Origin: Glycomyces sambucus | GTDB lineage: Bacteria; Actinomycetota; Actinomycetes; Mycobacteriales; Micromonosporaceae | Reading direction: 5' to 3' | DNA length: 64,000 nt | Assembly: GCF_900102815.1 (NCBI RefSeq) | Contig: NZ_FNGF01000005.1 | Coordinates: forward strand, 1-64,000 | Shown: positions 8,189-16,550 of the stretch, piece by piece | How the letters are laid out: each line of letters begins with the position of its first letter | Position numbering within the stretch: position 1 is the stretch's first letter | The notes under the pieces: generated by a model | Database searches by the model: none | What the model was told of the DNA's origin: nothing | The model's input: the letters and a program-made list of their open reading frames with translations, nothing else | Translations under genes and position numbers: made by a program

Positions 8189-9325
8189 GTGACCGAACAG
8201 CTGACCGTCGGCGTGGGCGCCGGGACCGAACCGGCCGACATGGTGCTCAACATCGGCCCGCAGCACCCCTCGACCCACGGGGTCCTGCGGCTGCGCCTGC
8301 GGGTGGACGGCGAGCGCGTCACCGAGTGCGAGCCGATCGTCGGCTACATGCACCGCGGCGCCGAGAAGCTCTACGAGGTGCGCGACTTCCGCCAGATCAT
8401 GCTCCTCGCCAACCGCCACGACTGGCTCTCGGCGTTCTCCTCCGAACTCGGGGTCGCCCTCGCGGCCGAGCGCCTGGCCGGGATCGAGGTCCCCGAGCGG
8501 GCCGTGTGGCTGCGCATGGCGCTCGCGGAGATGAACCGCGTCCTCAACCACCTCATGTTCCTCGGCTCCTACCCGCTGGAGATCGGCGCGATCACCCCGA
8601 TGTTCTACGCGTTCACCGAACGCGAGCGCCTCCAGGCGGTCATGGAGGAGGCCAGCGGCGGCCGCGTCCACTACATGTACAACTGCGTGGGCGGCCTCAA
8701 GAACGACGTGCCCGACGGCTGGGAGGACCGGGCCCGCCGGGCCGTCGACGAGGTCGAGGCCGGCATGGTCCGCCTCGACAAGCTTCTGCGGCACAACGAG
8801 ATCTTCGCCGCCCGCACCAAGGGCATCGGCGTCCTCGACGCCGCGACCGCGGCCGCGTTCGGCGTCTCCGGACCGGTCGCGCGCGCCTCCGGCCTCGACT
8901 TCGACCTCCGCCGCGACGAGCCCTACCTCGCGTACGGCGAGCTCCACGTGCCGGTCGTGACCCGCACCGAAGGCGACTGCTACGCGCGCTTCATCTGCCT
9001 GCTCGACCAGGTCGCCGCCTCGATCGAACTCGCCCGCTTCTGCCTCGGCCGCGCCGTCACGACCCCCGGCCCGGTCAACTCCAAGCTCCCGAAGATCTTC
9101 AGACCGCCGGCGGGCGAGACGTACGTGTGGACCGAGAACCCCTTGGGCGCCAACGGCTACTACCTCGTCAGCCGCGGCGAGAAGACCCCGTACCGGCTCA
9201 AGCTCCGCACCGCCTCCTACGCGAACGTGCAGGCCCTCGCCACGCTCATGACCGGCTGCCTCATCCCCGACATGATCGCGATCCTCGGCTCGATGTTCTT
9301 CGTCGTCGGCGACATCGACAAGTAG
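8189..9325 (+). CDS. nuoD: NADH-quinone oxidoreductase subunit D (stand-alone NuoD)
   Basis: The 49-kDa subunit family of respiratory complex I, 378 residues. It has [15 protein letters not shown] near the N-terminus, [48 protein letters not shown], and the C-terminal [12 protein letters not shown]. The start GTG 8189 overlaps AGGAGG, so the true start may be a codon or a few downstream (GTG 8213 is in frame). No other nuo gene is nearby: a DUF1707 gene lies upstream and an unrelated membrane protein downstream. It may be a second nuoD copy, as some actinobacteria have, or a relocated one. Confidence 0.88.
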   Translation: MTEQLTVGVGAGTEPADMVLNIGPQHPSTHGVLRLRLRVDGERVTECEPIVGYMHRGAEKLYEVRDFRQIMLLANRHDWLSAFSSELGVALAAERLAGIEVPERAVWLRMALAEMNRVLNHLMFLGSYPLEIGAITPMFYAFTERERLQAVMEEASGGRVHYMYNCVGGLKNDVPDGWEDRARRAVDEVEAGMVRLDKLLRHNEIFAARTKGIGVLDAATAAAFGVSGPVARASGLDFDLRRDEPYLAYGELHVPVVTRTEGDCYARFICLLDQVAASIELARFCLGRAVTTPGPVNSKLPKIFRPPAGETYVWTENPLGANGYYLVSRGEKTPYRLKLRTASYANVQALATLMTGCLIPDMIAILGSMFFVVGDIDK

Positions 9326-9350
9326 AAGACCGGCGGGCAGCGTACCGCCG

Positions 9351-9995
9351 TCAGGCGCAGCCGCCCGTGGTCTCGTGGACCAGGAACGGCTCGGCCGCAA
9401 CAGGTTCGGTCCAGCTCGCCAGCGCCTCCCCGCCCGGGCAGGGCACCGACCCGTACCGCCACGCACCGGTCGAGCCCAGGGGCGGTTCGGGCGCGAACGC
9501 GCCGACGCCGTCGCTCGACGGCCGGCAGCCCGTGACCGCCTGGAGCAGCACCGGCTCCGACCAGCGCCCGCCCGGCGGGTCCGGCTGTTCGGCGGTGATC
9601 CGCAGGCTCAGGTAGCCGTCGGTGTCGCCCGACCAGACCGCGGCCGCGACGTCGGAGGACGCGGCGAGCCCGAACCGGTCGGCGAGCCCTTCGATCTGCT
9701 CGGTCGTGGCGCCGGAGACCTGGATCGTGCGCGAGAGCGACAGGCCCGGCCGCACCGGCGTGACCTCGCACGCCTCCGCCTCCAGGGGCCCGGCGGCGAG
9801 GACCGCCGCGCCCGTCACCGCCGCCGCGGCCTCGCCGAGGAGCGCGTCCATCGCCGCGCGGGCGTCGGCCGCGGCGATCTGCTCGCGGACCGTGGCCCGC
9901 GTCCCCGCGAACGCGGCGGCCAGGAGCACGACCGCCCACACCGCGACGGCGACGCGCAGGCGGCGGCGCCAGCGCGCCGAGACGTTCGAGAACAC
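9351..9995 (-). CDS. membrane-anchored hypothetical protein
   Basis: 214 residues from GTG 9995. One N-terminal transmembrane or signal-anchor segment (LRVAVAVWAVVLLAAAFAG) is followed by an extracytoplasmic region with a helix (EQIAAADARAAMDALL) and Cys residues that could pair (EACEVTP, TGCRPS, SVPCPGG and the C-terminal GGCA). No family recognised. The gene is convergent with nuoD (25 bp between stops) and divergent from the sigJ operon. Confidence 0.55.
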   Translation of the reverse strand: MFSNVSARWRRRLRVAVAVWAVVLLAAAFAGTRATVREQIAAADARAAMDALLGEAAAAVTGAAVLAAGPLEAEACEVTPVRPGLSLSRTIQVSGATTEQIEGLADRFGLAASSDVAAAVWSGDTDGYLSLRITAEQPDPPGGRWSEPVLLQAVTGCRPSSDGVGAFAPEPPLGSTGAWRYGSVPCPGGEALASWTEPVAAEPFLVHETTGGCA

Positions 9996-10051
9996 GGGGA
10001 CCAGTCTGCCCTAGCGGAACTGCGAGACACCCGTCACAATCCGCGATCGGG

Positions 10052-10078
10052 TGTCACACTCTTGAACCATGCCCCGTC
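10052..10078 (+). promoter_or_regulatory. ECF41-type promoter of the sigJ operon
   Basis: TGTCACA (10052-10058) is followed after 16 bases by CGTC (10075-10078), the reported -35/-10 pattern of ECF41 promoters. It lies exactly at the sigJ start, which suggests autoregulation. Transcription would begin near 10085, making the ATG at 10087 a leaderless start. Confidence 0.65.
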
Positions 10079-10086
10079 CTCTCGAC

Positions 10087-11004
10087 ATGAACGAACCGGA
10101 ACCGAACGCCGAGGGGCCCGCGGCACCGCCCGCGGTCCGCGCGCTGGCGCACTTCGCGGAGCTGCGCCCGCGGCTCGCCGGCGTCGCCTACGGCCTCCTC
10201 GGCTCCGTCGCCGACGCCGAGGACGTCGTCCAGGAAGCCTGGGTCCGCTTGCAGCGCAGCGACATCGACGCGATCGACGACCTCACCGGCTGGCTCGTGA
10301 CCACGACCTCCCGGCTCGCGCTCGACGTCCTGCGCTCCGCGCGCGTCCGCCGCGAGGCGTACGTCGGCCCGTGGCTGCCCGAGCCCGTCGAGACCGCCCC
10401 CGACCCGGCCGACTCCGTGGGCCTCGCCGACTCCCTCTCGTGGGCCATGCTCGTGGTCCTGGAGACCCTGAGCCCCGCCGAGCGGGCCGCGTTCGTCCTC
10501 CACGACGTCTTCGGCCTCACCTTCGAGGAGGTCGGCGCCGCCCTCGGGCGCGCCCCCGCGTCCTGCCGCAAACTCGCCAGCCGCGCCCGCGAGCACGTCG
10601 AGGCCCGCAAGCCTCGCTTCGACGTCGACCCCGAGGAGCACCGGCACGTCGTCCAGGCGTTCTCGAAGGCCGTCGTCTCCGGCGACCTCGACGGGCTCAC
10701 CGCGCTCCTCGACCCCGACGCGGTCCTCACCTCCGACGGCGGCGGGGTCGTCAAGGCCGCCCGCAACCCGGTGCGCGGCGCCGAGCGGGTCGCCCGGTTC
10801 CTCATCGGCGTCACCGCCAGGTACGTCGACTTCGCGCACCGGACCACCACGGTCAACGGCGGCCCCGCGCTCCTCAGTGTCGTGGGCGGCGAGGTCGGCG
10901 GCATCACGCTCCTGGGCATCGCCGACGGCCGCATCGTCGCGGTCGACATGGTCCGCAACCCCGACAAGCTCACCGGCATCCACGAAGTGCACCGGCCCCG
11001 ATAG
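10087..11004 (+). CDS. sigJ: ECF41-family RNA polymerase sigma factor SigJ with C-terminal SnoaL-like domain
   Basis: 305 residues from ATG 10087 (311 from ATG 10069). Region 2 includes FAELRPRLAGVAYGLLGSVADAEDVVQEAWVR. Region 4 includes LSPAERAAFVLHDVFGLTFEEVGAALGR with the usual ASCRKLASRAREHV. The C-terminal SnoaL-like extension carries the ECF41 hallmark DGGGVV and ends with NPDKL. In this family the extension replaces a separate anti-sigma factor. A matching TGTCACA-N16-CGTC promoter overlaps the upstream start, so the shorter leaderless start is preferred. The carboxymuconolactone decarboxylase-like gene 12 bp downstream is the classic ECF41 partner. Confidence 0.9.
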   Translation: MNEPEPNAEGPAAPPAVRALAHFAELRPRLAGVAYGLLGSVADAEDVVQEAWVRLQRSDIDAIDDLTGWLVTTTSRLALDVLRSARVRREAYVGPWLPEPVETAPDPADSVGLADSLSWAMLVVLETLSPAERAAFVLHDVFGLTFEEVGAALGRAPASCRKLASRAREHVEARKPRFDVDPEEHRHVVQAFSKAVVSGDLDGLTALLDPDAVLTSDGGGVVKAARNPVRGAERVARFLIGVTARYVDFAHRTTTVNGGPALLSVVGGEVGGITLLGIADGRIVAVDMVRNPDKLTGIHEVHRPR

Positions 11005-11016
11005 GAAGGAACCGCC

Positions 11017-11517
11017 ATGGAAGCCCGACTCGACTTCACCGGCACCGAGTTCGCCAAGTCGTACTACGAGAACATGATCGCCAACGAGAAGCTGTTCCAC
11101 ACCGCGAGCACCGTCCCGCACCGGACGATGGAGCTCGTCAAGCTCCGCGCCAGCCAGATCAACGGCTGCGGCTACTGCACCGACATGCACTACAAGGACG
11201 CCGTGCACGCCGGCGACGACCCCGAGCGGCTCAACCTGGTGACGGTGTGGCGCGAGGCGCCCGCGTTCGACGCGGCCGAGCGGGCGGCGCTGGCGCTCGC
11301 GGAGGAGTCGGCGCGGCTCGCCGACAACCCGCACGGCGTGAGCGACGAGGTGTGGGCGGCGGTGCGCGAGCACTACGACGACGAGCAGATCGCGGCCCTG
11401 GTGGCGATGTGCGCGCAGATCAACGCCTGGAACCGGGTCAACGTGATCCTGCGGACCCCGGCCGGGTTCTACGACCCGGAGACGAAGACGGCCCGCTACC
11501 AGGACGCGAAGCGGTAA
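11017..11517 (+). CDS. carboxymuconolactone decarboxylase / AhpD-like protein
   Basis: 166 residues. The CMD/AhpD core holds the redox motif NGCGYCTDMHYKDA (CxxC followed by His at +3), preceded by MELVKLRASQI and followed by an all-helical region to AMCAQINAWNRVN. AhpD-like proteins use the Cys pair and His as an alkylhydroperoxidase-type relay; the substrate here is unknown. SD AGGAAGGA lies 7 bases before the ATG. It is the second gene of the sigJ operon and the expected target of that sigma factor. Confidence 0.9.
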   Translation: MEARLDFTGTEFAKSYYENMIANEKLFHTASTVPHRTMELVKLRASQINGCGYCTDMHYKDAVHAGDDPERLNLVTVWREAPAFDAAERAALALAEESARLADNPHGVSDEVWAAVREHYDDEQIAALVAMCAQINAWNRVNVILRTPAGFYDPETKTARYQDAKR

Positions 11518-11582
11518 GGGGCACAGAGAAACAGGGACACAGAGAAACAAGGGCACAGAGGAACAGAGGAACAGGGGAGCAG
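11518..11582. repeat. purine-rich degenerate tandem repeat
   Basis: Four to five degenerate copies of a unit like GGGCACAGAGAAACA lie between the AhpD-like stop and the terminator. It is strikingly AG-rich on the plus strand for this genome. Confidence 0.7.
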
Positions 11583-11595
11583 GACATGGAACGCC

Positions 11596-11629
11596 GAAGG
11601 GGCCCGCCGCTGATGCGGCGGGCCCCTTC
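11596..11629 (+). terminator. terminator of the sigJ operon
   Basis: A perfect 15-bp stem (11596-11610 with 11615-11629), TGAT loop, then T-rich sequence. Because the stem has A residues on its other side, it may also serve the convergent minus-strand gene. Confidence 0.88.
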
Positions 11630-11698
11630 TTCAAGCCCGGGACTGGGATTTACGAGCTGCGTACCTCCCGGCGTCGCCGCCGGCGTCCCCTGGCTGGT

Positions 11699-12025
11699 TC
11701 AGGGAGTGTCCCCTAAGCGGCTGACGGCGAGCCTGGTCTCGTTGACGCCGCGGGCGGCCTCGATCTCGCCGGTGGCGTCGCCGTAGCGCGAGAGCGCTCG
11801 GAGCGTCCACTTGCCGGGGGCGGCGAAGAAGCGGAACTGGCCGCCCTCGCCGGTGACGACCTCGGCGGTGAACTCGCCGGTGCCGTCGAGGAGGCGCACG
11901 TACGCGCCCTGGACCAGTTCGCCCTCCTCGTTGACGACCGTGCCGCTGAGCACGGTCTCCTTCGCGAGGTCGACCGACGCCGGCAGGGCCAGGTCCTGGT
12001 CGGGTGCAGCGCAGCTGTCAGACAT
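11699..12025 (-). CDS. DUF1416 / SseC-like protein
   Basis: 108 residues: MSDSCAAPDQDLALPASVDL, then KETVLSGTVVNEEGELVQGAYVRLLDG and GQFRFFAAPGKWTLRAL, a transthyretin/carboxypeptidase-regulatory-like beta sandwich. It follows the sulfurtransferase gene by 29 bp, the same pairing as the cysA2-sseC2 genes of mycobacteria. This suggests a shared role in sulfur transfer, perhaps thiosulfate handling. SD AAGGA lies before ATG 12025. The conserved Cys near the N-terminus (SDSCAAP) is notable. Confidence 0.85.
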   Translation of the reverse strand: MSDSCAAPDQDLALPASVDLAKETVLSGTVVNEEGELVQGAYVRLLDGTGEFTAEVVTGEGGQFRFFAAPGKWTLRALSRYGDATGEIEAARGVNETRLAVSRLGDTP

Positions 12026-12054
12026 GGAGATTCCTTTCGGTACCGTCGCCGGTG

Positions 12055-12906
12055 CTACTTGGTGCCGGGCTCGTCGCCGAGGGCGATCGGGACGCCGACG
12101 AGGGAGCCGTACTCGGTCCAGGAGCCGTCGTAGTTCTTGACGTCCTCGTAGCCGAGGAGCTCGCGGAGCGCGAACCAGGTGTGGCTGGAGCGCTCGCCGA
12201 TGCGGCAGTAGGCGATGGTCGACTTGCCCTCGTCGAGGCCGGCCTCGGTGACGTAGAGCTCGCGGAGCTCGGCCTCGGACTTGAAGGTGCCGTCCTCGTT
12301 CGCGGCCTTGGACCACGGGACGCTGAGCGCGGTGGGGATGTGGCCGGCGCGCTGGGACTGCTCCTGCGGGAGGTGGGCCGGGGCCAGGAGGCGGCCGGCG
12401 TACTCGTCGGGGGAGCGGACGTCGATGAGGTTCTTGACGCCGATGGCGGCCTCGACCTCGTCGCGCTTGGCGCGCAGGTCCCAGTCGAGCGGCTTGGCCT
12501 CGTAGGAGGTGGCCTCGCGCTTGACGGTCTCGGTGGTGACGTCGCGGGCGTCGAGCTCCCACTTCTTGCGGCCGCCGTCGAGGAGCTTGACGCTCTCGTG
12601 GCCGTACAGCTTGAAGTACCAGTAGGCGTAGGCGGCGAACCAGTTGTTGTTGCCGCCGTAGAGGACGACGGTGTCGTCGTTGGCGATCCCGCGCTCGGAG
12701 AGGAGCTGCGAGAACTGCTCCTGGTTCACGAAGTCGCGGCGGACCGGGTCCTGGAGGTCGTCCTTCCAGTCGATCTTGACGGCGCCCTTGATGTGGCCGC
12801 TGTCGTAGGCGGAGGTGTCCTCGTCGACTTCGACGAACACGACTCCGGGGGTGTCGAGGTTCTCTTCCGCCCAATCGGCGGTGACCAGCACGTCTTCACG
12901 GGCCAT
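12055..12906 (-). CDS. thiosulfate sulfurtransferase (rhodanese, CysA2/SseA family)
   Basis: Transfers a sulfane sulfur from thiosulfate or a similar donor to an acceptor thiol or cyanide. Its 283 residues form two rhodanese domains: an inactive N-terminal one (VVFVEVDEDTSAYDSGHIKGA) and a catalytic C-terminal one (LIDVRSPDEY). The active-site loop is IAYCRIGERSSHTW, with the nucleophile Cys near residue 235. Cytoplasmic. The sequence resembles mycobacterial CysA2/CysA3 closely, including GGNNNWFAAYAYWYFKLYGHE. Upstream is a short cysteine-containing leader peptide (13207-13284), so expression is probably tuned by translation of that peptide. Confidence 0.92.
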   Translation of the reverse strand: MAREDVLVTADWAEENLDTPGVVFVEVDEDTSAYDSGHIKGAVKIDWKDDLQDPVRRDFVNQEQFSQLLSERGIANDDTVVLYGGNNNWFAAYAYWYFKLYGHESVKLLDGGRKKWELDARDVTTETVKREATSYEAKPLDWDLRAKRDEVEAAIGVKNLIDVRSPDEYAGRLLAPAHLPQEQSQRAGHIPTALSVPWSKAANEDGTFKSEAELRELYVTEAGLDEGKSTIAYCRIGERSSHTWFALRELLGYEDVKNYDGSWTEYGSLVGVPIALGDEPGTK

Positions 12907-13206
12907 GGCTGTTCTCTCCTGAACGCTGAATGGAAATGGCTATCGACGGTTCCGAGTTCGAGAGGGCCCGGCGGTGCGGTGGCGCCGCGGTCGCGGCTGA
13001 GCAGGCAGGGAGATCCAGGGGATCGACGTTCCTGGATTCGAGGCGGTCCCGTTCACGCCGGTGGACGGCGGGTGGAAGGGGACCTGTGGAAGCAAGCCTT
13101 GCTCTGACTCTGCACTTCTGTACGCGTCGGTCGCACGATTCTCGTGCCGCGCACGCTGGGCCGCAATGCGGCGACTGCCGTCGGCCTCCGGGGCCGGGCG
13201 AGTCGC
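12907..13206 (-). promoter_or_regulatory. untranslated leader between leader peptide and sulfurtransferase
   Basis: About 300 bases with no plausible gene on either strand, lying between the leader-peptide stop and the sulfurtransferase ATG. An attenuator or antiterminator would be expected here. I see GC-rich short inverted segments but no single dominant hairpin with a U-run. Confidence 0.4.
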
Positions 13207-13284
13207 CTAAGGCATTCGACAGAGCGTGGCCGCGATCATGCAGTAGTCGATCGCGCGCCGCTTCGTGAGCAGAGGCTTGCGCAT
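13207..13284 (-). CDS. 25-residue putative leader peptide upstream of the sulfurtransferase operon
   Basis: This tiny frame runs from ATG 13284 to TAG 13207. It begins MRKPLLTKRRAI, continues DYCMIAATLCR and ends MP. The basic TKRR followed by D-Y/L-x-R/M and a terminal ATLCR matches the pattern of short actinobacterial leader peptides found before sulfur-metabolism genes. Two Cys codons sit at positions 15 and 22. The ATG lies 7 nt from a TAGCGT -10 element (13292-13297), so it looks leaderless. The sulfurtransferase starts 300 bp downstream. Role as a cysteine- or sulfur-responsive attenuator is inference. Confidence 0.7.
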   Translation of the reverse strand: MRKPLLTKRRAIDYCMIAATLCRMP

Positions 13285-13291
13285 GGGCAGA

Positions 13292-13297
13292 ACGCTA
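13292..13297 (-). promoter_or_regulatory. -10 element of the leader peptide/sulfurtransferase transcript
   Basis: TAGCGT on the minus strand, 7 nt before the leader-peptide ATG, the spacing expected if transcription starts at the A of the ATG. Confidence 0.5.
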
Positions 13298-13378
13298 GCA
13301 GACTTCGGGGGCCGAATCCACACCCGTTCTCGCGATGCGGACGGCCGGCCCCACCGAATGCGAGCGCGCGGTCACCGC

Positions 13379-14101
13379 TCAGGTGAGGACGACGTCCTCG
13401 GCGGTGCCCGAGATCGCGACCACGTCGCCCTCGAACGCGATCTCCTCCAGGGTGATCCCGTACGGCAGCTCGGGGATCTCGACGGTGGAGGTGAGCTGCG
13501 ACGCGAACTCCTCGACGAGCGGCTGGACGCTGGCGGGCAGGCCCTCGGTGACCGACTCCACGGCGTCGGGGGTGAAGCTGATGACCCCGTCGCCGACGTC
13601 GACCTTGCCGCTGGCCTGGAGGTCGACGGTGATCCCGCCGAGCTCCTCGGTCGCGGCGAGGGTGGCGTTGCCCTCCTCGTCGATCTCCAGGTCCCAGCCG
13701 GTCTGCTCGGCGAGGAGGTCCTCGACGGCGTCGATGGAGATGGACCCGGAGACGTCGAGGGTGCGGGCGACGGCGTCGCCGCCGTCGGAGAGCTCGCGCC
13801 AGTCGGCGTCGACGTCGTACGCGGTCATGGCGAGCTCGGGGAAGACGAGCCCTTCGGCGCCGACGTCCTTGAGGGTGATGTCGATCTGCTCGAAGTCGCC
13901 GCTCCACGCCTGGGTGAGGAAGGGCCAGCCGTGGATCGTCACGTCCGGGCGCTGGTCGGAGTAGGCGCCGTGGTCGGCGGCGGTGGCCGCGACCTCGGTC
14001 GCGATGCGCCGCTCGGCGACCGCGTTCGCGACCCGGTCGCCGAGGGCGGCCAGCGCGAGCACGACGACGAGGGTGATGAGGAGGCGGCGGAGGATCTTCA
14101 C
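13379..14101 (-). CDS. DUF2993/LmeA-family phospholipid-binding protein
   Basis: 240 residues from GTG 14101. An N-terminal signal anchor (LLITLVVVLALAALGDRVANAVAERRIA) leads to an extracytoplasmic domain with HGWPFLTQAWSGDFEQIDITLKDV. The HGxPFLTQ...G.F..I motif is diagnostic of LmeA-like proteins, which bind phospholipids and help build lipid-linked envelope glycans in mycobacteria. It lies 38 bp behind a multi-pass membrane gene, probably in one operon. The envelope role here is by family analogy. Confidence 0.85.
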   Translation of the reverse strand: MKILRRLLITLVVVLALAALGDRVANAVAERRIATEVAATAADHGAYSDQRPDVTIHGWPFLTQAWSGDFEQIDITLKDVGAEGLVFPELAMTAYDVDADWRELSDGGDAVARTLDVSGSISIDAVEDLLAEQTGWDLEIDEEGNATLAATEELGGITVDLQASGKVDVGDGVISFTPDAVESVTEGLPASVQPLVEEFASQLTSTVEIPELPYGITLEEIAFEGDVVAISGTAEDVVLT

Positions 14102-14139
14102 CAGTGGGCTCCAGGGAGAGTCGCGGGGTGCGGGGTGCG

Positions 14140-15168
14140 TCAGTCGATCATGTAATAGGCGCTCAGGAGGTAGACGACGGGGCCGGTGACGGCGAACGCG
14201 AGGAGGGGGCCGGCGGCGCTGACCACGGGGTTCGGGGCGGTGCCGGCGCCGTCGATGCGCCGGGACGCGGACATGTAGCCGCACGCGAGGTCGGAGAGGA
14301 CCGCGATGAGGGCGACGAGGAGGCCGCCGATCGCGGCGTGCTCGGGGTCGGGGCCCTCGATGACGAGCCCGGCGTACGCGGCGGAGGCGGTGCCGCACAT
14401 GGTGCCGATGACGATCCCGAAGGCGCCGCGGGTGACCTGACGGTTGATGCGCGGGTCGGGCATGACGAGGTCGACGGCGCGGGCGGCGAGGATCGCGGTC
14501 CCGGCGGCGACGACCGCCGAGTACATCGCGGGGGGCGCGGATCCCAAGCGGGACAGGGCGATGTAGCAGGCGTACCCGCATACGGCGATGCCGAGGACCA
14601 TCGTGAACCCGAGGCTCTCGGTGACCCCTTCGTGGGTGCGGCGCACGAGCTGCCCGGCGACGGCGGCCCCGAACGCGAGCGCGAGGAGCACGGTGACCGG
14701 CAGGAGCGAGACCGGCTGCCACGTGACGGCGACCCAGTCGGCGGCGACGGCGAGCGCGGAGGCGACCACGAGGGTGATCCACGCCCCCTCGATCCTGCGC
14801 ACCCACGTGAGCAGGGCGACCGTCGCGACCTGGAGGACGGCGATCCCGGCGGCGTAGACGGGCCGCTCCATCTGGGCGCCGAGCACGAGGCCGGCGCTGA
14901 CGACGATGACGACGGCGATGGCGGGGAGGCGGTGGATCAGGTGGGGGTTGGGGGGCGGGAGCGTGTGGTCCTCGCGGCCGCCGGCGGCCCGGTAGGCGCC
15001 GGTGTCCGCGCGCCGGCGCGGGCCCGGGGCCTCGGCGGCGCGGCGGCGCTCGGACCGGGTCGGCTCCTCGGGGTAGGTCTCGCCCCAGGCGGCGCCCTCG
15101 GCGGGAGGGGCCGCCTCGGGGGGCTCGTAGCCCCAGGTCTCGTCGGGTCGGCTGTACGACACCGTCAC
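14140..15168 (-). CDS. multi-pass integral membrane protein
   Basis: 342 residues from GTG 15168. A disordered Pro/Glu/Arg-rich cytoplasmic N-terminus of about 75 residues is followed by roughly nine hydrophobic segments, starting AIAVVIVVSAGLVLGAQ and ending LLAFAVTGPVVYLLSAYYMI. No transporter signature is visible. First gene of a two-gene operon with the LmeA-like gene, so a cell-envelope role is plausible but unproven. Confidence 0.65.
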   Translation of the reverse strand: MTVSYSRPDETWGYEPPEAAPPAEGAAWGETYPEEPTRSERRRAAEAPGPRRRADTGAYRAAGGREDHTLPPPNPHLIHRLPAIAVVIVVSAGLVLGAQMERPVYAAGIAVLQVATVALLTWVRRIEGAWITLVVASALAVAADWVAVTWQPVSLLPVTVLLALAFGAAVAGQLVRRTHEGVTESLGFTMVLGIAVCGYACYIALSRLGSAPPAMYSAVVAAGTAILAARAVDLVMPDPRINRQVTRGAFGIVIGTMCGTASAAYAGLVIEGPDPEHAAIGGLLVALIAVLSDLACGYMSASRRIDGAGTAPNPVVSAAGPLLAFAVTGPVVYLLSAYYMID

Positions 15169-15480
15169 AGCCTACGGCAAGGCCCTTGTGCACCGTTCAC
15201 CTTCGAAGGGCCGCAGGCGCGGGTGTCGGCCCGACCACTCGCGGGGGTGACGTTCCGTCCCGCGGCGTGATCGGCGCGTGTCGGTCCGGTGAACGGCGGT
15301 TTGCGCGGGTCTTGCGGCGGGCCGTCCCGCATAGTGAGGCGGCACGGTCACGACGCTGGTCATTCGCCCCGTGACCCTTTACACTTTGACGGGACTCCAC
15401 CTACCGCATGTAAGCCCGCCCGTCGCAGAAGCCGGGAAGAGCGATATTCGCGTGTGCTCACCTACCAGCGGAGGACTGCC
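15169..15480. promoter_or_regulatory. divergent intergenic region, membrane protein / glnR
   Basis: 312 bases without a credible gene. It must hold both promoters; a CTTTACACTTTGAC stretch near 15375-15390 is the most AT-rich, promoter-like part on the glnR side. I see no clear operator. Confidence 0.35.
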
Positions 15481-16203
15481 TTGGAAATCCTGATCCTCAC
15501 TTCCAACCCCGTACCGGAGTCCCCTGAATCGATCCTGCCGTCCCTGGAGCTGCTGCCGCACCGCGCGCGGTACGCGGGCCGGGACGTGCGCGCGCTGCTG
15601 AGCGGGCCGAGCCCGGACGCGGTCATGGTCGACGCCCGGTCCGACCTCGCCGACGCCCGCGCCACCTGCCGCGTCCTCCAGGCCACCGGCCTGACCGTCC
15701 CCCTCATCGCGATCGTCACCGAGGCGGGCCTGGCCGCGCTCCAGGCCGACTGGGGCGTCGACGACCTGCTGCTCGCCTCGTCCGGCCCGGCGGAGGTCGA
15801 GGCGCGCCTGCGGCTGGCGACCGGGAAGCCGAACGCGGCCACGGCCTCCGGGCCCGCGGTGATCCGCGCCGGCGACCTCACCGTCGACCCCGACACGTAC
15901 GCCGCGAAGCTCAAGGGCGCCCCGCTCGACCTGACGTACAAGGAGTTCGAGCTGCTGCGGTTCCTCGCCCAGCACCCGGGCCGCGTGTTCACCCGCGAGC
16001 AGCTGCTGCGGGAGGTCTGGGGCTACGACTACTTCGGGGGCACCCGCACCGTCGACGTCCACGTGCGGCGGCTGCGCGCGAAGCTCGGCTCGGAGTACGA
16101 GTCGATGATCGGCACCGTGCGGCAGGTCGGCTACAAGTTCGTGGCCCCGCCGCCGGAGAACCTCCGCGAGTCCGAGCCGGCCCCCGAGCGGGTCGACGCC
16201 TAA
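15481..16203 (+). CDS. glnR: OmpR-type nitrogen regulator GlnR
   Basis: 240 residues from TTG 15481, preceded by GGAGGA (15471-15476). The N-terminal receiver-like domain is atypical: [17 protein letters not shown] and [25 protein letters not shown] match GlnR orphan regulators. The winged-helix domain has [51 protein letters not shown] and [10 protein letters not shown]. GlnR controls glnA, amtB and other nitrogen genes in actinomycetes without a cognate kinase; those targets are not in the window. The MtrA/PhoP families are alternatives but lack the TEAGLAAL block. Confidence 0.87.
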   Translation: MEILILTSNPVPESPESILPSLELLPHRARYAGRDVRALLSGPSPDAVMVDARSDLADARATCRVLQATGLTVPLIAIVTEAGLAALQADWGVDDLLLASSGPAEVEARLRLATGKPNAATASGPAVIRAGDLTVDPDTYAAKLKGAPLDLTYKEFELLRFLAQHPGRVFTREQLLREVWGYDYFGGTRTVDVHVRRLRAKLGSEYESMIGTVRQVGYKFVAPPPENLRESEPAPERVDA

Positions 16204-16209
16204 AGGACC

Positions 16210-16277
16210 GGAGGCATTCGCCTCCCGTTCACCGAAAGCGACGGGAGAGGCGGTTCCGCATTACGGGGCCGCCTTTT
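16210..16277 (+). terminator. hairpin pair after glnR
   Basis: First stem GGAGGC-ATTC-GCCTCC (16210-16225), then a second AGGCGG...CCGCCT stem (16248-16274) running into TTTT (16274-16277). The second is a plausible intrinsic terminator. Confidence 0.65.
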
Positions 16278-16550
16278 CCATGTGCGTCCAAAGGTGACAC
16301 TGAGGCGGGAGTCGTCCCCTGTTCCTGGTGTGATGATCGGACCTGTTGCGGCGGTGAGCATTTCCGCCCGTTCAGGTGAACGGTCTCCCGGAGTCGTGCC
16401 AAACAGGAATATTAACCGATCTTTCAATGCGTCAAGCAGGCTCCTATCCGGACAAAAGACGCAACACTCAGTACCCAAGGCGTGGCACAGGGTGGATAGA
16501 ATTGAGACCGCTTTGGACCCAGACCCTCGTCCCCCTTGGAGTGTGACCCC
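16278..16550 (+). promoter_or_regulatory. promoter region of the first ESX-like pair
   Basis: Relatively AT-rich non-coding stretch. TAGAAT at 16496-16501 is a good -10 candidate about 50 bases upstream of the GTG start at 16551. No coding frame is supported. Confidence 0.4.
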
